From CAYRWR01 sp964537555 (lineage in GTDB: Bacteria; Spirochaetota; Brevinematia; Brevinematales; CAYRWR01): a stretch of 64,000 bases of DNA. Under the pieces are notes generated by a model, which saw only the letters and a list, made by a program, of their open reading frames with translations, made no database searches and was not told where the DNA came from. The position numbers were made by a program, and so were the translations under genes. Each line of letters begins with the position of its first letter. The first letter of the stretch is position 1. Location: contig CAZIAD010000012.1 of the NCBI GenBank assembly GCA_964537555.1, forward strand, positions 12,688 to 76,687, in the 5' to 3' direction. This document shows positions 45,285 through 53,475 of this stretch, one piece after another.

Positions 45285-45726
45285 CTAAAATCACTCCTCC
45301 GAACAATGTGTCTTCCGTAATACGAATATAAAGCTGATTATTCCAGTCATAAGTGAAGGGACTGAAGTTGCTTAACACAGTGTAATCAATACCGTTATTG
45401 GAAAATGAGGTCTCCAGGATGATTGACTCTCTATCCGGATAGGCTACCCGCACTGATACGGCCCCTTCCTGTCGGAACAATAAATAAAACTGGGAAATAG
45501 TCCTGCCTTCCAGGGACTGAGCGGTTACAGTATTGGTAGCAAGATAATAAACATATTCATACATAAGATACTGGGTAGCGGAACCATCCCACACTCCAAT
45601 ATTTCTTATATAATTATTGTCGTCATCGCTATCAAAAGCACCCGTTTGATTACCATTCCATGTACACGAAAAAGCCACACATACGCAGAGAAAAAAAACA
45701 GACCACACCCCAAAACTTCTCTTCAT
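45271..45726 (-). CDS. Small lipoprotein, first gene of envelope operon
   Basis: 151 residues from ATG 45726. The signal peptide ends in the lipobox V-A-F-S-C. The mature part starts with a Gly/Asp/Asn-rich linker (NGNQTGAFDSDDDNN) and continues as a small beta-rich domain with no known family. No ribosome site precedes the ATG; instead a very good promoter ends only 5 bases before it, so the message may be leaderless. Its 3' end overlaps the next gene. Confidence 0.75.
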   Translation of the reverse strand: MKRSFGVWSVFFLCVCVAFSCTWNGNQTGAFDSDDDNNYIRNIGVWDGSATQYLMYEYVYYLATNTVTAQSLEGRTISQFYLLFRQEGAVSVRVAYPDRESIILETSFSNNGIDYTVLSNFSPFTYDWNNQLYIRITEDTLFGGVILDVDW

Positions 45727-45731
45727 GACCA

Positions 45732-45760
45732 ATTTTAGCTTTGAGATTATGATTTGTCAA
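45732..45760 (-). promoter_or_regulatory. Promoter of the lipoprotein-barrel-barrel operon
   Basis: Minus strand perfect TTGACA (45755-45760), 17-base spacer and TAAAAT (45732-45737). The -10 ends 5 bases before the lipoprotein ATG, implying a leaderless start. Confidence 0.75.
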
Positions 45761-45776
45761 TTGTAATGACAGTAAT

Positions 45777-45804
45777 TTGACACCCCGTTGGATTAGGATA
45801 AAAT
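45777..45804 (+). promoter_or_regulatory. Promoter of the cysteine-desulfurase-like gene
   Basis: Perfect TTGACA (45777-45782), a 16-base spacer and TAAAAT (45799-45804), followed by GAGGAG and ATG at 45822. Divergent from the promoter at 45732. Confidence 0.8.
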
Positions 45805-45821
45805 ATCCCTGAGGAGTAATT

Positions 45822-46961
45822 ATGATTTATCTGGACAATGCATCCACCAGTTTTCCCAAGGCTCCCGCTTTGCAGGACGCTTTTTCACTGTATTTAGACA
45901 GACATGCCGGAAACCCGGGCCGGGGGGGGCATAGATTGGCCAGCTCGACAGACGCTGCCCTGGAAGCGGTCCGGGAGCAGCTCAAAGAGTTTTTCGGGGC
46001 AGTCTCTGCCAGGCACTGTATTTTTACCGCAAATGCCACTGATTCCATACATATCGCTCTTCATGGCATCCTTTCACAGGGAGACCGGGTGGCATTTTCT
46101 CCTCTGATCCACAATGCCTTATTCAGGCCTCTACACCTGCTGTCACAGCAAGAGACCATCAGCCTCATTACTCTGGAGATCCAGGATTTTAAAGTAAAAG
46201 CATCATATTTAAAGCAGATACTGGAAAAAGGGGTGGACCTGATTGCAGTGAATCATATGTCCAATGTGACGGGGCATATTGAGGCTCTGGGCGCTATAGG
46301 TGAGATCATCAGAGCCTATCCCCGGACCCTGTTCCTGGTAGATGCTGCCCAGAGCGCGGGCCACACCGAGATCGACATGCAGGCTATGCACATAGATATG
46401 CTGGCTCTGAGCGGCCATAAAGGACTGCTGGGTCCAGCTGGTTCAGGTGCTCTGATCCTTTCACCCAAAGCCGCAGCCAGGATCAGGGCTCATCGGGTAG
46501 GCGGGAGCGGCATAGACTCGCAAAACCCTTTGCAACCAGAGGAACTACCCTGGAGACTGGAAGCAGGCACTCCCAATATACCCTCCATTCTGGGCCTGGG
46601 CCATGCCCTGAAGTTTGTCAGTGAAACCGGTATCGGTTTGATCCATGAAAAAGAAGGGGAATTAGCGGCTTTGCTTTACGATCTACTGCAGGATATTCCT
46701 GATATACGTCTCTATACAGATAGCGAAAATCCCTTTATCATCTCTTTTGACCATCCTGCCTATACACCCAGTCAATGGAGTGCCCTCCTGGATCAGGAAT
46801 TTGAAATAGCCTGCCGAAGCGGACTGCATTGCTCACCCCTGATTCACAGGCATCTGGATACTTACCCCACGGGCCTGGTGCGATTAAGCCCGGGTTACTT
46901 CAATACCCGGCAGGATATGATTAACACCGCAGGAGCCATACGTAAGCTTGTGGCTATGTGA
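45822..46961 (+). CDS. Cysteine desulfurase-like class V aminotransferase
   Basis: 379 residues. The PLP lysine is Lys200 in SGHKGLLGPAGSG; YLDNASTSFPKAP at the start and LVDAAQSAGH (the Asp of the PLP pocket) fit class V. Cys337 in CRSGLHCSPLIH is the sulfur-accepting cysteine of the SufS/CsdA-like branch. Such proteins take sulfur from cysteine for Fe-S clusters or thio-modification. No suf or isc genes are adjacent, so the target is unclear; the branch resembles the stand-alone 'cysteine desulfurase family' found in clostridia. Strong ribosome site GAGGAG. Confidence 0.88.
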   Translation: MIYLDNASTSFPKAPALQDAFSLYLDRHAGNPGRGGHRLASSTDAALEAVREQLKEFFGAVSARHCIFTANATDSIHIALHGILSQGDRVAFSPLIHNALFRPLHLLSQQETISLITLEIQDFKVKASYLKQILEKGVDLIAVNHMSNVTGHIEALGAIGEIIRAYPRTLFLVDAAQSAGHTEIDMQAMHIDMLALSGHKGLLGPAGSGALILSPKAAARIRAHRVGGSGIDSQNPLQPEELPWRLEAGTPNIPSILGLGHALKFVSETGIGLIHEKEGELAALLYDLLQDIPDIRLYTDSENPFIISFDHPAYTPSQWSALLDQEFEIACRSGLHCSPLIHRHLDTYPTGLVRLSPGYFNTRQDMINTAGAIRKLVAM

Positions 46962-46973
46962 TAATAATCTCTA

Positions 46974-47558
46974 TTAATACCATTGTTTTACAGAATCTAT
47001 AAGTACCCTATCCGCTGCGGGATCCCCACCCAGTTTGAAAAACTCTTCCAGAGCTTTTTCATAGTCCCACTTTAAGTAAGTCATGCGGTAAGCCATAGCC
47101 ATGACTCCGGCCCGATGCTCTCCCCCGTGGCAATGAATATATAAAGGGAAATATTCCGCTTGCAGATTTTCAGTAAACAAAGCGGCATTGTTTTTATCCA
47201 GCCCGCTGTCCTTATCCAGGTCCAGTTCTACCAGCCTGATGCCCATACTTTCTGCCGCCCGTTTTTCCTCTTCAGTGACTGAAATGGAGACTATGGTCCT
47301 TATACCCCATTGTCTCAGGGCATTGGTCACCTCCAGGGAGTCTATGAAACCACCCCGGTAGACATTATCATCATATTTCACGACATAGTTATGAATACCT
47401 GGAATGGCCCCCAGGACCCTGAACTCCCCTCTGGCCCGGGGTATTTTGATATGGTACTTGTCTGCCTTAACAGAAGCCTCAGTGACAGCATCATTTTCTT
47501 TACAATTAGTACTTAACATCAGGAGCAGTATACTGATAATGGACAGGGTTGGTTTCAC
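46974..47558 (-). CDS. Tyrosine/dual-specificity phosphatase lipoprotein
   Basis: 194 residues. The active-site signature H-C-x5-R is seen in IHCHGGEHRAGVM, with the upstream I-V-S-I-S-V-T and the D-L-D-K-D-S-G general-acid region of dual-specificity phosphatases. The N-terminus is a signal peptide ending S-T-N-C, a lipobox-like site with Cys19, so the enzyme would sit outside the cytoplasm. The start is GTG at 47558 with AGGA 7 bases upstream. It is followed, in the same direction further upstream, by two more exported-protein genes. The substrate could be a protein, a phospholipid or an inositol phosphate. Confidence 0.82.
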   Translation of the reverse strand: MKPTLSIISILLLMLSTNCKENDAVTEASVKADKYHIKIPRARGEFRVLGAIPGIHNYVVKYDDNVYRGGFIDSLEVTNALRQWGIRTIVSISVTEEEKRAAESMGIRLVELDLDKDSGLDKNNAALFTENLQAEYFPLYIHCHGGEHRAGVMAMAYRMTYLKWDYEKALEEFFKLGGDPAADRVLIDSVKQWY

Positions 47559-47622
47559 CGTATCATCCTTTTTTTTCCTATTATAACTGCTCTTATACCG
47601 ATTGTCATGTACATGTATTACA

Positions 47623-48222
47623 TCATTTATAGAGACTGATGTCTGCCACTTCGATTTCTGCCAGAAAATTTTTCTTATAGGCCACTACAGCCAGGCTCTT
47701 CAGTTTTTTAGTATTTAAGCCCGGCATCATGCCGAAATCTCCTTTGGAGAATTCTGACCAGGGAATACGGATCTGCTGCCACTCTTCACTCAAAGGGATA
47801 GGAGCCATATAAAACTTCCAGGGAAATCGGGTCTGACTGGTCCTGAGAAAAAGATAATAGGAATCCCCCTTCCCCCTCACTGTCAATTGTATTCCCTGGT
47901 ATTCACTGACATCCCAGGGACTACTATTGGGATTTAACCGAAGACGGGCCTGTATGAAGCCCCCATTATTATCCAGAGAGACCTTACCGGTCATTTTTAA
48001 AAATGAGACACCTGCCTCGCGACGCACGGAGATCTCCATATCGGATCTGCCTCCCATCACCCTGTCGGTAAAACCCTCCCAGGAGGTAGCTCTGCGGGAG
48101 ATATCACTGCTAAAGTCATCTAAAAGAAAAATGTTTTCCATTTTAGCTCCTGTATCCGGAGTACTCTGAGAGAATGCTGTGGTAAGAGAAAGGGATAAAA
48201 TGACAATCATTAATCTCAGCAT
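47623..48222 (-). CDS. CIA30-like secreted protein
   Basis: 199 residues from ATG 48222, chosen because GAGGAGG lies 6 bases upstream. A signal peptide (MLRLMIVILSLSLTTAFSQ) is followed by a jelly-roll domain of the CIA30 family (complex I intermediate-associated protein 30): LDDFSS, TDRVMGGRSDMEI, NNGGFIQARLRL, YQGIQLTVRGKGDSYYLFLRT and the closing IEVADISLY. In bacteria these exported forms have no proven function; a carbohydrate-binding-type role is possible. Confidence 0.8.
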   Translation of the reverse strand: MLRLMIVILSLSLTTAFSQSTPDTGAKMENIFLLDDFSSDISRRATSWEGFTDRVMGGRSDMEISVRREAGVSFLKMTGKVSLDNNGGFIQARLRLNPNSSPWDVSEYQGIQLTVRGKGDSYYLFLRTSQTRFPWKFYMAPIPLSEEWQQIRIPWSEFSKGDFGMMPGLNTKKLKSLAVVAYKKNFLAEIEVADISLYK

Positions 48223-48285
48223 ATTTTTCCTCCTCAAGTGTATAAATGAAATATACTCTCCCTGAGGCCAGTAGTCAATGAATAT

Positions 48286-49107
48286 TTATTCCGGATGAAT
48301 AGCGGTGATGGTAGCAGCATGAAATTTAGCTTCATTCGCCAGAAACAGGATTCCCTCGGGCGAGAAACAGATCCCTTCAGCCTGAGGGAATCTGAGTGGG
48401 TCGAGTTCATACACCCGGACTAATTTTCCTTTTGGGGATATCACCAGTATTTTGAAATGACCGGCCGATACCAGGTATATCTCTCTGGTCTTAGGGTGTA
48501 CCGCCATTCCGGATATTTTAAAGTCCCCTTTCTCAATCCCGGGAATCATAGGGGCATATTCTGATTTCTTCAGGGTAAAGAGATGACTGATCTGCATCTT
48601 CTTTTTTTTGATCTGAAGTTCATACAGGACAATGCTCTTATCTTTTTTATTTTTCACCTTTCCTTTGGGGCAGAGCAGCATATTTCCCGAGACCGGGTCT
48701 GCACATAGTGCTTCAAATTCCCGGGCTTTGATACGGCCTTTTATTTTATCGACATCCCATTTTTTTTGTTTCTGTTTTACCCGATACAACGTGCCATTGC
48801 TTTTCAGGATATAATAAACGTCCTCCAGGCGGGCCAGGTCTTCATAATCCCCTCTCTTCCCGAAATCAATGGCTGTAACGATTTTTGAAGTGTCAAGATC
48901 ATAGTGAAATATTATCCCGTTTTCATCCTGAATGCAGGCCAGCTGACGGTTGGACAGATAGATAATGCCCGAGACTTCAGCCAGTATATCAGGAAGATAC
49001 CAGACTTTTCCGGCTTTACTAAAGTCATAGTGCTGGGCAAAAGCTGCCTGGAAACCGCCCTGTAATACCATGATCATAAGTAAAATCTTAAAATAACTCT
49101 TGTTCAT
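48286..49107 (-). CDS. Secreted SdiA-regulated-like beta-propeller protein
   Basis: 273 residues. Signal peptide to AAFAQ. Blades such as EVSGIIYLSNRQLACIQDENGIIFHYD, DYEDLARLEDVYYILKSNGTLY, FEALCADPVSGNMLLC, ISGMAVHPKTREIYLVSA and AEGICFSPEGILFLANE follow the SdiA-regulated family of propellers. The domain may bind a ligand or sugar phosphate; the function is unproven. An extended -10 promoter may lie at 49131-49158. Confidence 0.72.
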   Translation of the reverse strand: MNKSYFKILLMIMVLQGGFQAAFAQHYDFSKAGKVWYLPDILAEVSGIIYLSNRQLACIQDENGIIFHYDLDTSKIVTAIDFGKRGDYEDLARLEDVYYILKSNGTLYRVKQKQKKWDVDKIKGRIKAREFEALCADPVSGNMLLCPKGKVKNKKDKSIVLYELQIKKKKMQISHLFTLKKSEYAPMIPGIEKGDFKISGMAVHPKTREIYLVSAGHFKILVISPKGKLVRVYELDPLRFPQAEGICFSPEGILFLANEAKFHAATITAIHPE

Positions 49108-49130
49108 AATCCTGCCTTTTGCTTTTACTT

Positions 49131-49158
49131 ATTATAACATGATATAATATATTTTAAA
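49131..49158 (-). promoter_or_regulatory. Possible extended -10 promoter
   Basis: Minus strand TGT-TATAAT (extended -10, TATAAT at 49131-49136) with a poor -35 (TTTAAA, 16 bases upstream), before the SdiA-regulated-like gene. Confidence 0.4.
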
Positions 49159-49170
49159 GGCTTGATTTTC

Positions 49171-49198
49171 TTGACACAAGAAATACTTGTATTAAAGT
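49171..49198 (+). promoter_or_regulatory. Promoter of amrB with palindrome in its spacer
   Basis: Perfect TTGACA (49171-49176), a 16-base spacer and TAAAGT (49193-49198). The spacer contains the inverted repeat ACAAG-AAATA-CTTGT (49176-49190), a likely regulator site. Confidence 0.65.
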
Positions 49199-49225
49199 TT
49201 AGATGGGGATATACAGGAGGAAAAA

Positions 49226-50077
49226 ATGCTGGATGTGAGAAAAGAAGCAGTGGCTAATCTGTTTTACCCAGGGGATAAGATAAATCTGAAGCGTATGATC
49301 AACACCTACTTGTCCGGAGTACCTTCAGATATCAGTGATTTCACTAAAAAGAATAATATCGATAAGATCTACGGGATCATTTCCCCCCACGCCGGATATG
49401 CCTATTCCGGTCAGGTGGCTGCCTTTTCCTATTCCTTGCTCAGAAATAAATCTATTGACACCATTCTGATCATAGGGCCCAGCCATTATACCTATTTTCA
49501 GGGTTTTGCTCTGAGCCAGGCCAAGGCATTCAGTACCCCCCTGGGAAAGATACCCATAGATAAGGATCTGGCCGAGGCACTGATTAAAAACGGTAATGGT
49601 AGTGTAGACTATCTGGACACCGCTCATATAAAAGAGCACTGCATAGAAGTACAGCTCCCCTTCCTGCAGGAGACACTAATCAATAATTTTAAGATCCTGC
49701 CCTTATTGATGGGAGAACAGACCACAGAAAACATCAAAGCCGGCATAGACGTATTGAAAAAAACCCTGGAGGAATATGAGCGCAGTGTACTCATAGTGAT
49801 CTCTACTGACCTGTCCCACTACCATCCTGATGAGCAGGCACGCAGTATGGACACTGAGATCATGCATCTGCTGGAGTCCAGCAAATGGGAGAAGCTGATG
49901 AGCGTCGTTGAAAAAGGAGAAGTGGAAGCCTGTGGTGCAGGGCCGATTTCTGTCCTAATGGGACTGGCCAAAAAAATGGGTTGGGATAATATCAAACACC
50001 TGATCTATCGAAATTCCGGTGACACCAGTGGTGAAAGAGATAAAGTAGTAGGCTATCTCAGCTCAATAATCTGGTAA
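49226..50077 (+). CDS. amrB: AmmeMemoRadiSam system protein B (MEMO1 family)
   Basis: 283 residues of the MEMO1/AmrB family, non-heme iron dioxygenase-like folds. The conserved histidines are seen in IISPHAGYAYSG, IIGPSHYTYF and the later STDLSHYHP; G-A-G-P-I closes the core. In many bacteria AmrB goes with AmrA and a radical-SAM enzyme; neither is adjacent here. AGGAGG lies before ATG. The photolyase gene begins 9 bases after its stop. Confidence 0.92.
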   Translation: MLDVRKEAVANLFYPGDKINLKRMINTYLSGVPSDISDFTKKNNIDKIYGIISPHAGYAYSGQVAAFSYSLLRNKSIDTILIIGPSHYTYFQGFALSQAKAFSTPLGKIPIDKDLAEALIKNGNGSVDYLDTAHIKEHCIEVQLPFLQETLINNFKILPLLMGEQTTENIKAGIDVLKKTLEEYERSVLIVISTDLSHYHPDEQARSMDTEIMHLLESSKWEKLMSVVEKGEVEACGAGPISVLMGLAKKMGWDNIKHLIYRNSGDTSGERDKVVGYLSSIIW

Positions 50078-50086
50078 ACCCGGCCT

Positions 50087-51436
50087 GTGTCAAACATTAC
50101 TCTCAGCCGGATGCGTCTTAGCCGGGAAGGTACCGAGACCAGAGGGCCTGTCCTGTACTGGATGAGCCGCTCCCAGAGAGCTGACCATAACTGGTCTCTC
50201 CTATATGCTCAGCATGATGCTATACAAAAACGCTCCCCTTTGATTGTAGTCTTCTGCCTGCAAAAGCAGTTTTTAGGAGCTACCCTTCGTCAATATGATT
50301 TTATGCTCAAGGGCCTGGAACAAACAGCTCATACCCTGGAATCGCTCAATATCCCCTTCATCATCCTGTATGGATCTCCTGATCAGAATCTTCCCGCCTT
50401 CATCCGGAAACACCACATCAGCGCCCTGTATTATGATCAGGACCCTCTGCGTATCAAAGAAGTATGGATCAAAGCTCTCCTGCCTCAGCTCAACATCCCC
50501 GCCTATGAAGTGGACAGTTCCAATTGCGTCCCGGTATGGCTGGCCAGCCCCAAACAGGAATATGGGGCCTATACCTTCCGCCCCCGCATTAAACGTCTGC
50601 TGGACGACTATCTTTGCCCCTACCCGGATGTACAGACCCATCCCTATAGCCTGGATACCAGGATGGCCCGGCCTCCATGGACCAGCCTGGATGCTGAACT
50701 GCATATAGACCGTACGGTCCAGGCCCAGAGTAAGATCCTGCCCGGGGCTGATCAGGCTCACGAGGCCCTGAAGCGTTTTCTGGAAGAGAAACTAACCCTG
50801 TATTCACAATACAGCAATGACCCTAACCGGGATGCAGTGAGCCGTTTATCTGCTTACCTGCATTTCGGCCAGATATCCGCACAGGAGATCGCCCTGGAGA
50901 TCAGGCAGTCAGGGCTTTCCTCTGCGGATTCTGAAGCATTTCTGGAGCAGCTTATCGTCCGGCGTGAGCTCAGTGACAACTACTGTTTCTATAATCGTGA
51001 CTACGACAGCCTGGACAGGCTCCCCGCCTGGGCCCGGCAGACCCTGGAGGAACACAGGCCCGATCCCCGGGCTTACCTCTATACACCCGAACAATGGGAA
51101 CAGGCCCGGACCCATGACCCCCTGTGGAATGCGGCACAGCAACAACTGTTAAAAAGCGGCTACATGCATGGGTACATGCGGATGTACTGGGCTAAAAAAA
51201 TCCTGGAATGGTCAGCCAGTCCTGAGGAAGCCATGGAGACTGCTATCCGGCTCAACGATAAATATCAACTGGATGGAAGAGACCCCAATGGCTACACCGG
51301 GATCGCCTGGAGCATCGGGGGCATTCATGACCGGGCCTGGCCCAGCCATCCGGTATATGGAAAGATACGTTATATGAACAGTAATGGCTGCAAAAGAAAA
51401 TTTGATGTAGAAAAATATATCAAGACCTGGCTCTAG
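50087..51436 (+). CDS. phr: Class II deoxyribodipyrimidine photolyase
   Basis: Repairs cyclobutane pyrimidine dimers with blue light and FADH-. 449 residues. Class II hallmarks are present: GPVLYWMSRSQRADHNWSLLYAQ at the start, LSAYLHFGQIS, EQLIVRRELSDNYC, YMHGYMRMYWAKKILEW and DGRDPNGYTGIAWSIGGIHDRAW. The start is GTG at 50087; the ribosome site is weak, so coupling to amrB (9 bases away) is likely. An ATG 8 codons on is an alternative. The gene ends in TAG, showing TAG works as a stop in this genome. Confidence 0.93.
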   Translation: MSNITLSRMRLSREGTETRGPVLYWMSRSQRADHNWSLLYAQHDAIQKRSPLIVVFCLQKQFLGATLRQYDFMLKGLEQTAHTLESLNIPFIILYGSPDQNLPAFIRKHHISALYYDQDPLRIKEVWIKALLPQLNIPAYEVDSSNCVPVWLASPKQEYGAYTFRPRIKRLLDDYLCPYPDVQTHPYSLDTRMARPPWTSLDAELHIDRTVQAQSKILPGADQAHEALKRFLEEKLTLYSQYSNDPNRDAVSRLSAYLHFGQISAQEIALEIRQSGLSSADSEAFLEQLIVRRELSDNYCFYNRDYDSLDRLPAWARQTLEEHRPDPRAYLYTPEQWEQARTHDPLWNAAQQQLLKSGYMHGYMRMYWAKKILEWSASPEEAMETAIRLNDKYQLDGRDPNGYTGIAWSIGGIHDRAWPSHPVYGKIRYMNSNGCKRKFDVEKYIKTWL

Positions 51437-51454
51437 CCCATATACTCTCCCTTA

Positions 51455-52108
51455 TTACGGTATGAGAAGCTGCACTTTTTTGAGTATGTTTTTGGCTGTA
51501 GTCAGGGAATGCAGGTCTTTTTTCAAGACTCCCTCAGGGCTGCTCCAGAATTGTAATCTTAATTCCAGATTAGCTCCTTTTTTACCATCCCATTCAGCTG
51601 TATAAACTACCCCCGGTTGACCATCCATTATACTGCCATTAGGAAAGCTTTTATTTTCATCAAAGGCATTATTGACTTCCAGGTAGATCACCAGAGGCTG
51701 GCCAGCCGGTATGCTGAGGCTTACAGAATGATCTCCCTGTGGAGAGGCTCCAGTGACAGAATCAGGCAGAGGACGGTTGCGGCTGGGCCACTCACCCGGA
51801 AACTGCCTTAACCATCTGGTAAAGGTACTCTCCCTGAATACTTTATCTGCATCATATCTCTGGCCGGCCCATTCCTGAGCGGCAAATTTTCGGGTCATCC
51901 AGATCGTCTTTTTATAAGATCCGTCTTTGCTTTCTACCCATAAAACCATCTGGGGGGTGGTAGTGATTTTAAGGGGCCCGATCTTGCCGGACTGCTTAAA
52001 ATGTGGGCCTGCCTCGATCTTGAGGACTGCACTCACTGTTTGGGCTCCAAATGCCTGATTAAACAGTGAGAGCAGGCTGAATACTGCAATCAAAACCATC
52101 TTATTCAT
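51455..52108 (-). CDS. Exported DUF2271-like protein
   Basis: 217 residues from ATG 52108 (GGAGAT ribosome site 3 bases off); a longer frame into the next gene is less likely. Signal peptide (MVLIAVFSLLSLFNQAFGA). The pattern QMVLWVESKDGSYKKTIWMTRK, a Trp-rich middle (WLRQFPGEWPSRN), PDSVTGASPQGDHSVSLSIPAGQPLVIYLEVNNAF fits DUF2271, a family of exported proteins next to flavin-trafficking or thiamine genes; the match is by eye. It follows the LOG-family gene by 28 bases. Confidence 0.65.
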   Translation of the reverse strand: MNKMVLIAVFSLLSLFNQAFGAQTVSAVLKIEAGPHFKQSGKIGPLKITTTPQMVLWVESKDGSYKKTIWMTRKFAAQEWAGQRYDADKVFRESTFTRWLRQFPGEWPSRNRPLPDSVTGASPQGDHSVSLSIPAGQPLVIYLEVNNAFDENKSFPNGSIMDGQPGVVYTAEWDGKKGANLELRLQFWSSPEGVLKKDLHSLTTAKNILKKVQLLIP

Positions 52109-52136
52109 AATATCTCCATTTACAGGACTGTCCTGT

Positions 52137-52676
52137 CTATTTCTTTGTGCCGAGGTACTGCATGGCATCATATACCGAATCGCTAAAGTGATACAGCCTG
52201 TCATCGTTTTGCGCCGCAAACTGCTGTTCTATCAGATTAGCCAGAAAAGGGCGTAGAAGGTCATAAAATCCGCAGACATTGACTATCACGATCTCCTTTT
52301 CCATAAAACCCAGCTGTTTCAGAGTAATAGTAGCAAATAACTCATCCAGGGTACCAAATCCCCCGGGCAGAGTGATAAAGGCATCTGAAAGTTTGTCCAT
52401 GGTGTGCTTTCTCTCAGACATCTTATTGGTAATGATCAGTTCATCTCCATCATGAAAGCCCAGCTCCCGGTCCTTGAGATCCTGGGGTATCACCCCTATC
52501 ACTGTGCCATTATTTTCCTTTACACTGAGGGCCAGGGCTCCCATCATGCCCACACTGCCCCCTCCATAGACCAGGGTATGCCCCTGTTCTGCCAGTAGAC
52601 GGCCCAGTTCACGGGCTGATTCATAATAGACGGTATCGATATGATCACTGGCTGAACAATATACACAGATATTCAC
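52137..52676 (-). CDS. LOG-family nucleotide phosphoribohydrolase
   Basis: 179 residues of the TIGR00730/LOG family (lysine-decarboxylase-like fold), which split nucleoside 5'-monophosphates such as cytokinin ribotides into base and ribose phosphate. The motif PGGFGTLDE and the early YGGGSVGMMG are present. The start is GTG at 52676 with AAGGA 6 bases upstream; a nearby ATG is out of frame. Housekeeping role in bacteria is unclear. Confidence 0.9.
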   Translation of the reverse strand: MNICVYCSASDHIDTVYYESARELGRLLAEQGHTLVYGGGSVGMMGALALSVKENNGTVIGVIPQDLKDRELGFHDGDELIITNKMSERKHTMDKLSDAFITLPGGFGTLDELFATITLKQLGFMEKEIVIVNVCGFYDLLRPFLANLIEQQFAAQNDDRLYHFSDSVYDAMQYLGTKK

Positions 52677-52780
52677 ATTTGTTCCTTATTCAGATATTGC
52701 AGGTATAGGATAGCTATTCCCCGCCTAAAAGTCAATCTGCACCCTCTATTCCTTAGCCTCTATTATTTTGATGATAAAGA

Positions 52781-52809
52781 TTGTGTTTTTAATTTATCCT
52801 GAATGTAAT
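52781..52809 (+). promoter_or_regulatory. Probable promoter of the membrane-protein gene
   Basis: TTGTGT (52781-52786), 17-base spacer, TGTAAT (52804-52809), before the gene at 52838. Confidence 0.5.
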
Positions 52810-52837
52810 GGTCTAATAAATATTTAGGGAGGTTCTT

Positions 52838-53419
52838 ATGGAACTTACGATCAAATCCATCATACTGGATGGTATTCAAAGAGGCCTGAAGAATATCGTG
52901 GCCATTATCGTCAATTTTATCCTATGGCTACTAACTATCTGGATTCCATATCTGAATGCTGGGACTACTATCGGCCTGAGGATGGGCATAGTCCTTAAAA
53001 TGAAGAAAGGGGAGACTATTTCCATGACAGAGATCTTTGATCCCATTTACAGAAAAAGAATGGGTGAGATCTTCCTGGCAATGGGTTTTTATGCTTCTGG
53101 TACCTTAATGGGAAGTTTCTTTCTTGTTATACCGGGTATCGTAATAAGCCTTGCCTGGAGCCAGTCATTGTACCTGGTTCTGGAAAAAGAAGAAAACCCT
53201 ATTGAAGCTATTACAAAATCCAATACTCTGACTTATGGTAAAAAATGGACCATGTTTGGTGCCTTCGCTATTTATGTAGTCGCACTGGGCATTCTAGGAT
53301 ATGTACTATCGCTTCTGGGAACATTTGGATTTATTATCGCTGGAATTTTTGGAATACTATCAATTCCTATATGGAAAGGTATGCAGTCTGTAATATACGG
53401 AACTCTGGTAAAAGACTAA
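52838..53419 (+). CDS. Integral membrane protein of unknown family
   Basis: 193 residues, mostly hydrophobic. Membrane stretches lie at about 18-42, 75-108 and 138-190, probably five helices in all, with a charged loop MKKGETISMTEIFDPIYRKRMGE between the first and second. G-x-x-x-G spacing in the last part may help helix packing. GGGAGG lies 5 bases before ATG. Single-gene unit with its own terminator. Not recognised. Confidence 0.7.
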   Translation: MELTIKSIILDGIQRGLKNIVAIIVNFILWLLTIWIPYLNAGTTIGLRMGIVLKMKKGETISMTEIFDPIYRKRMGEIFLAMGFYASGTLMGSFFLVIPGIVISLAWSQSLYLVLEKEENPIEAITKSNTLTYGKKWTMFGAFAIYVVALGILGYVLSLLGTFGFIIAGIFGILSIPIWKGMQSVIYGTLVKD

Positions 53420-53437
53420 ACCGGGTATATACTGAGA

Positions 53438-53470
53438 GAGGCTGCTCCAGATGGGGCAGCCTCTTTTTAT
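53438..53470 (+). terminator. Intrinsic terminator
   Basis: Eleven-pair hairpin GAGGCTGCTCC-AGAT-GGGGCAGCCTC followed by TTTTTAT, 20 bases after the stop of the membrane-protein gene. Confidence 0.92.
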
Positions 53471-53475
53471 TGTCT

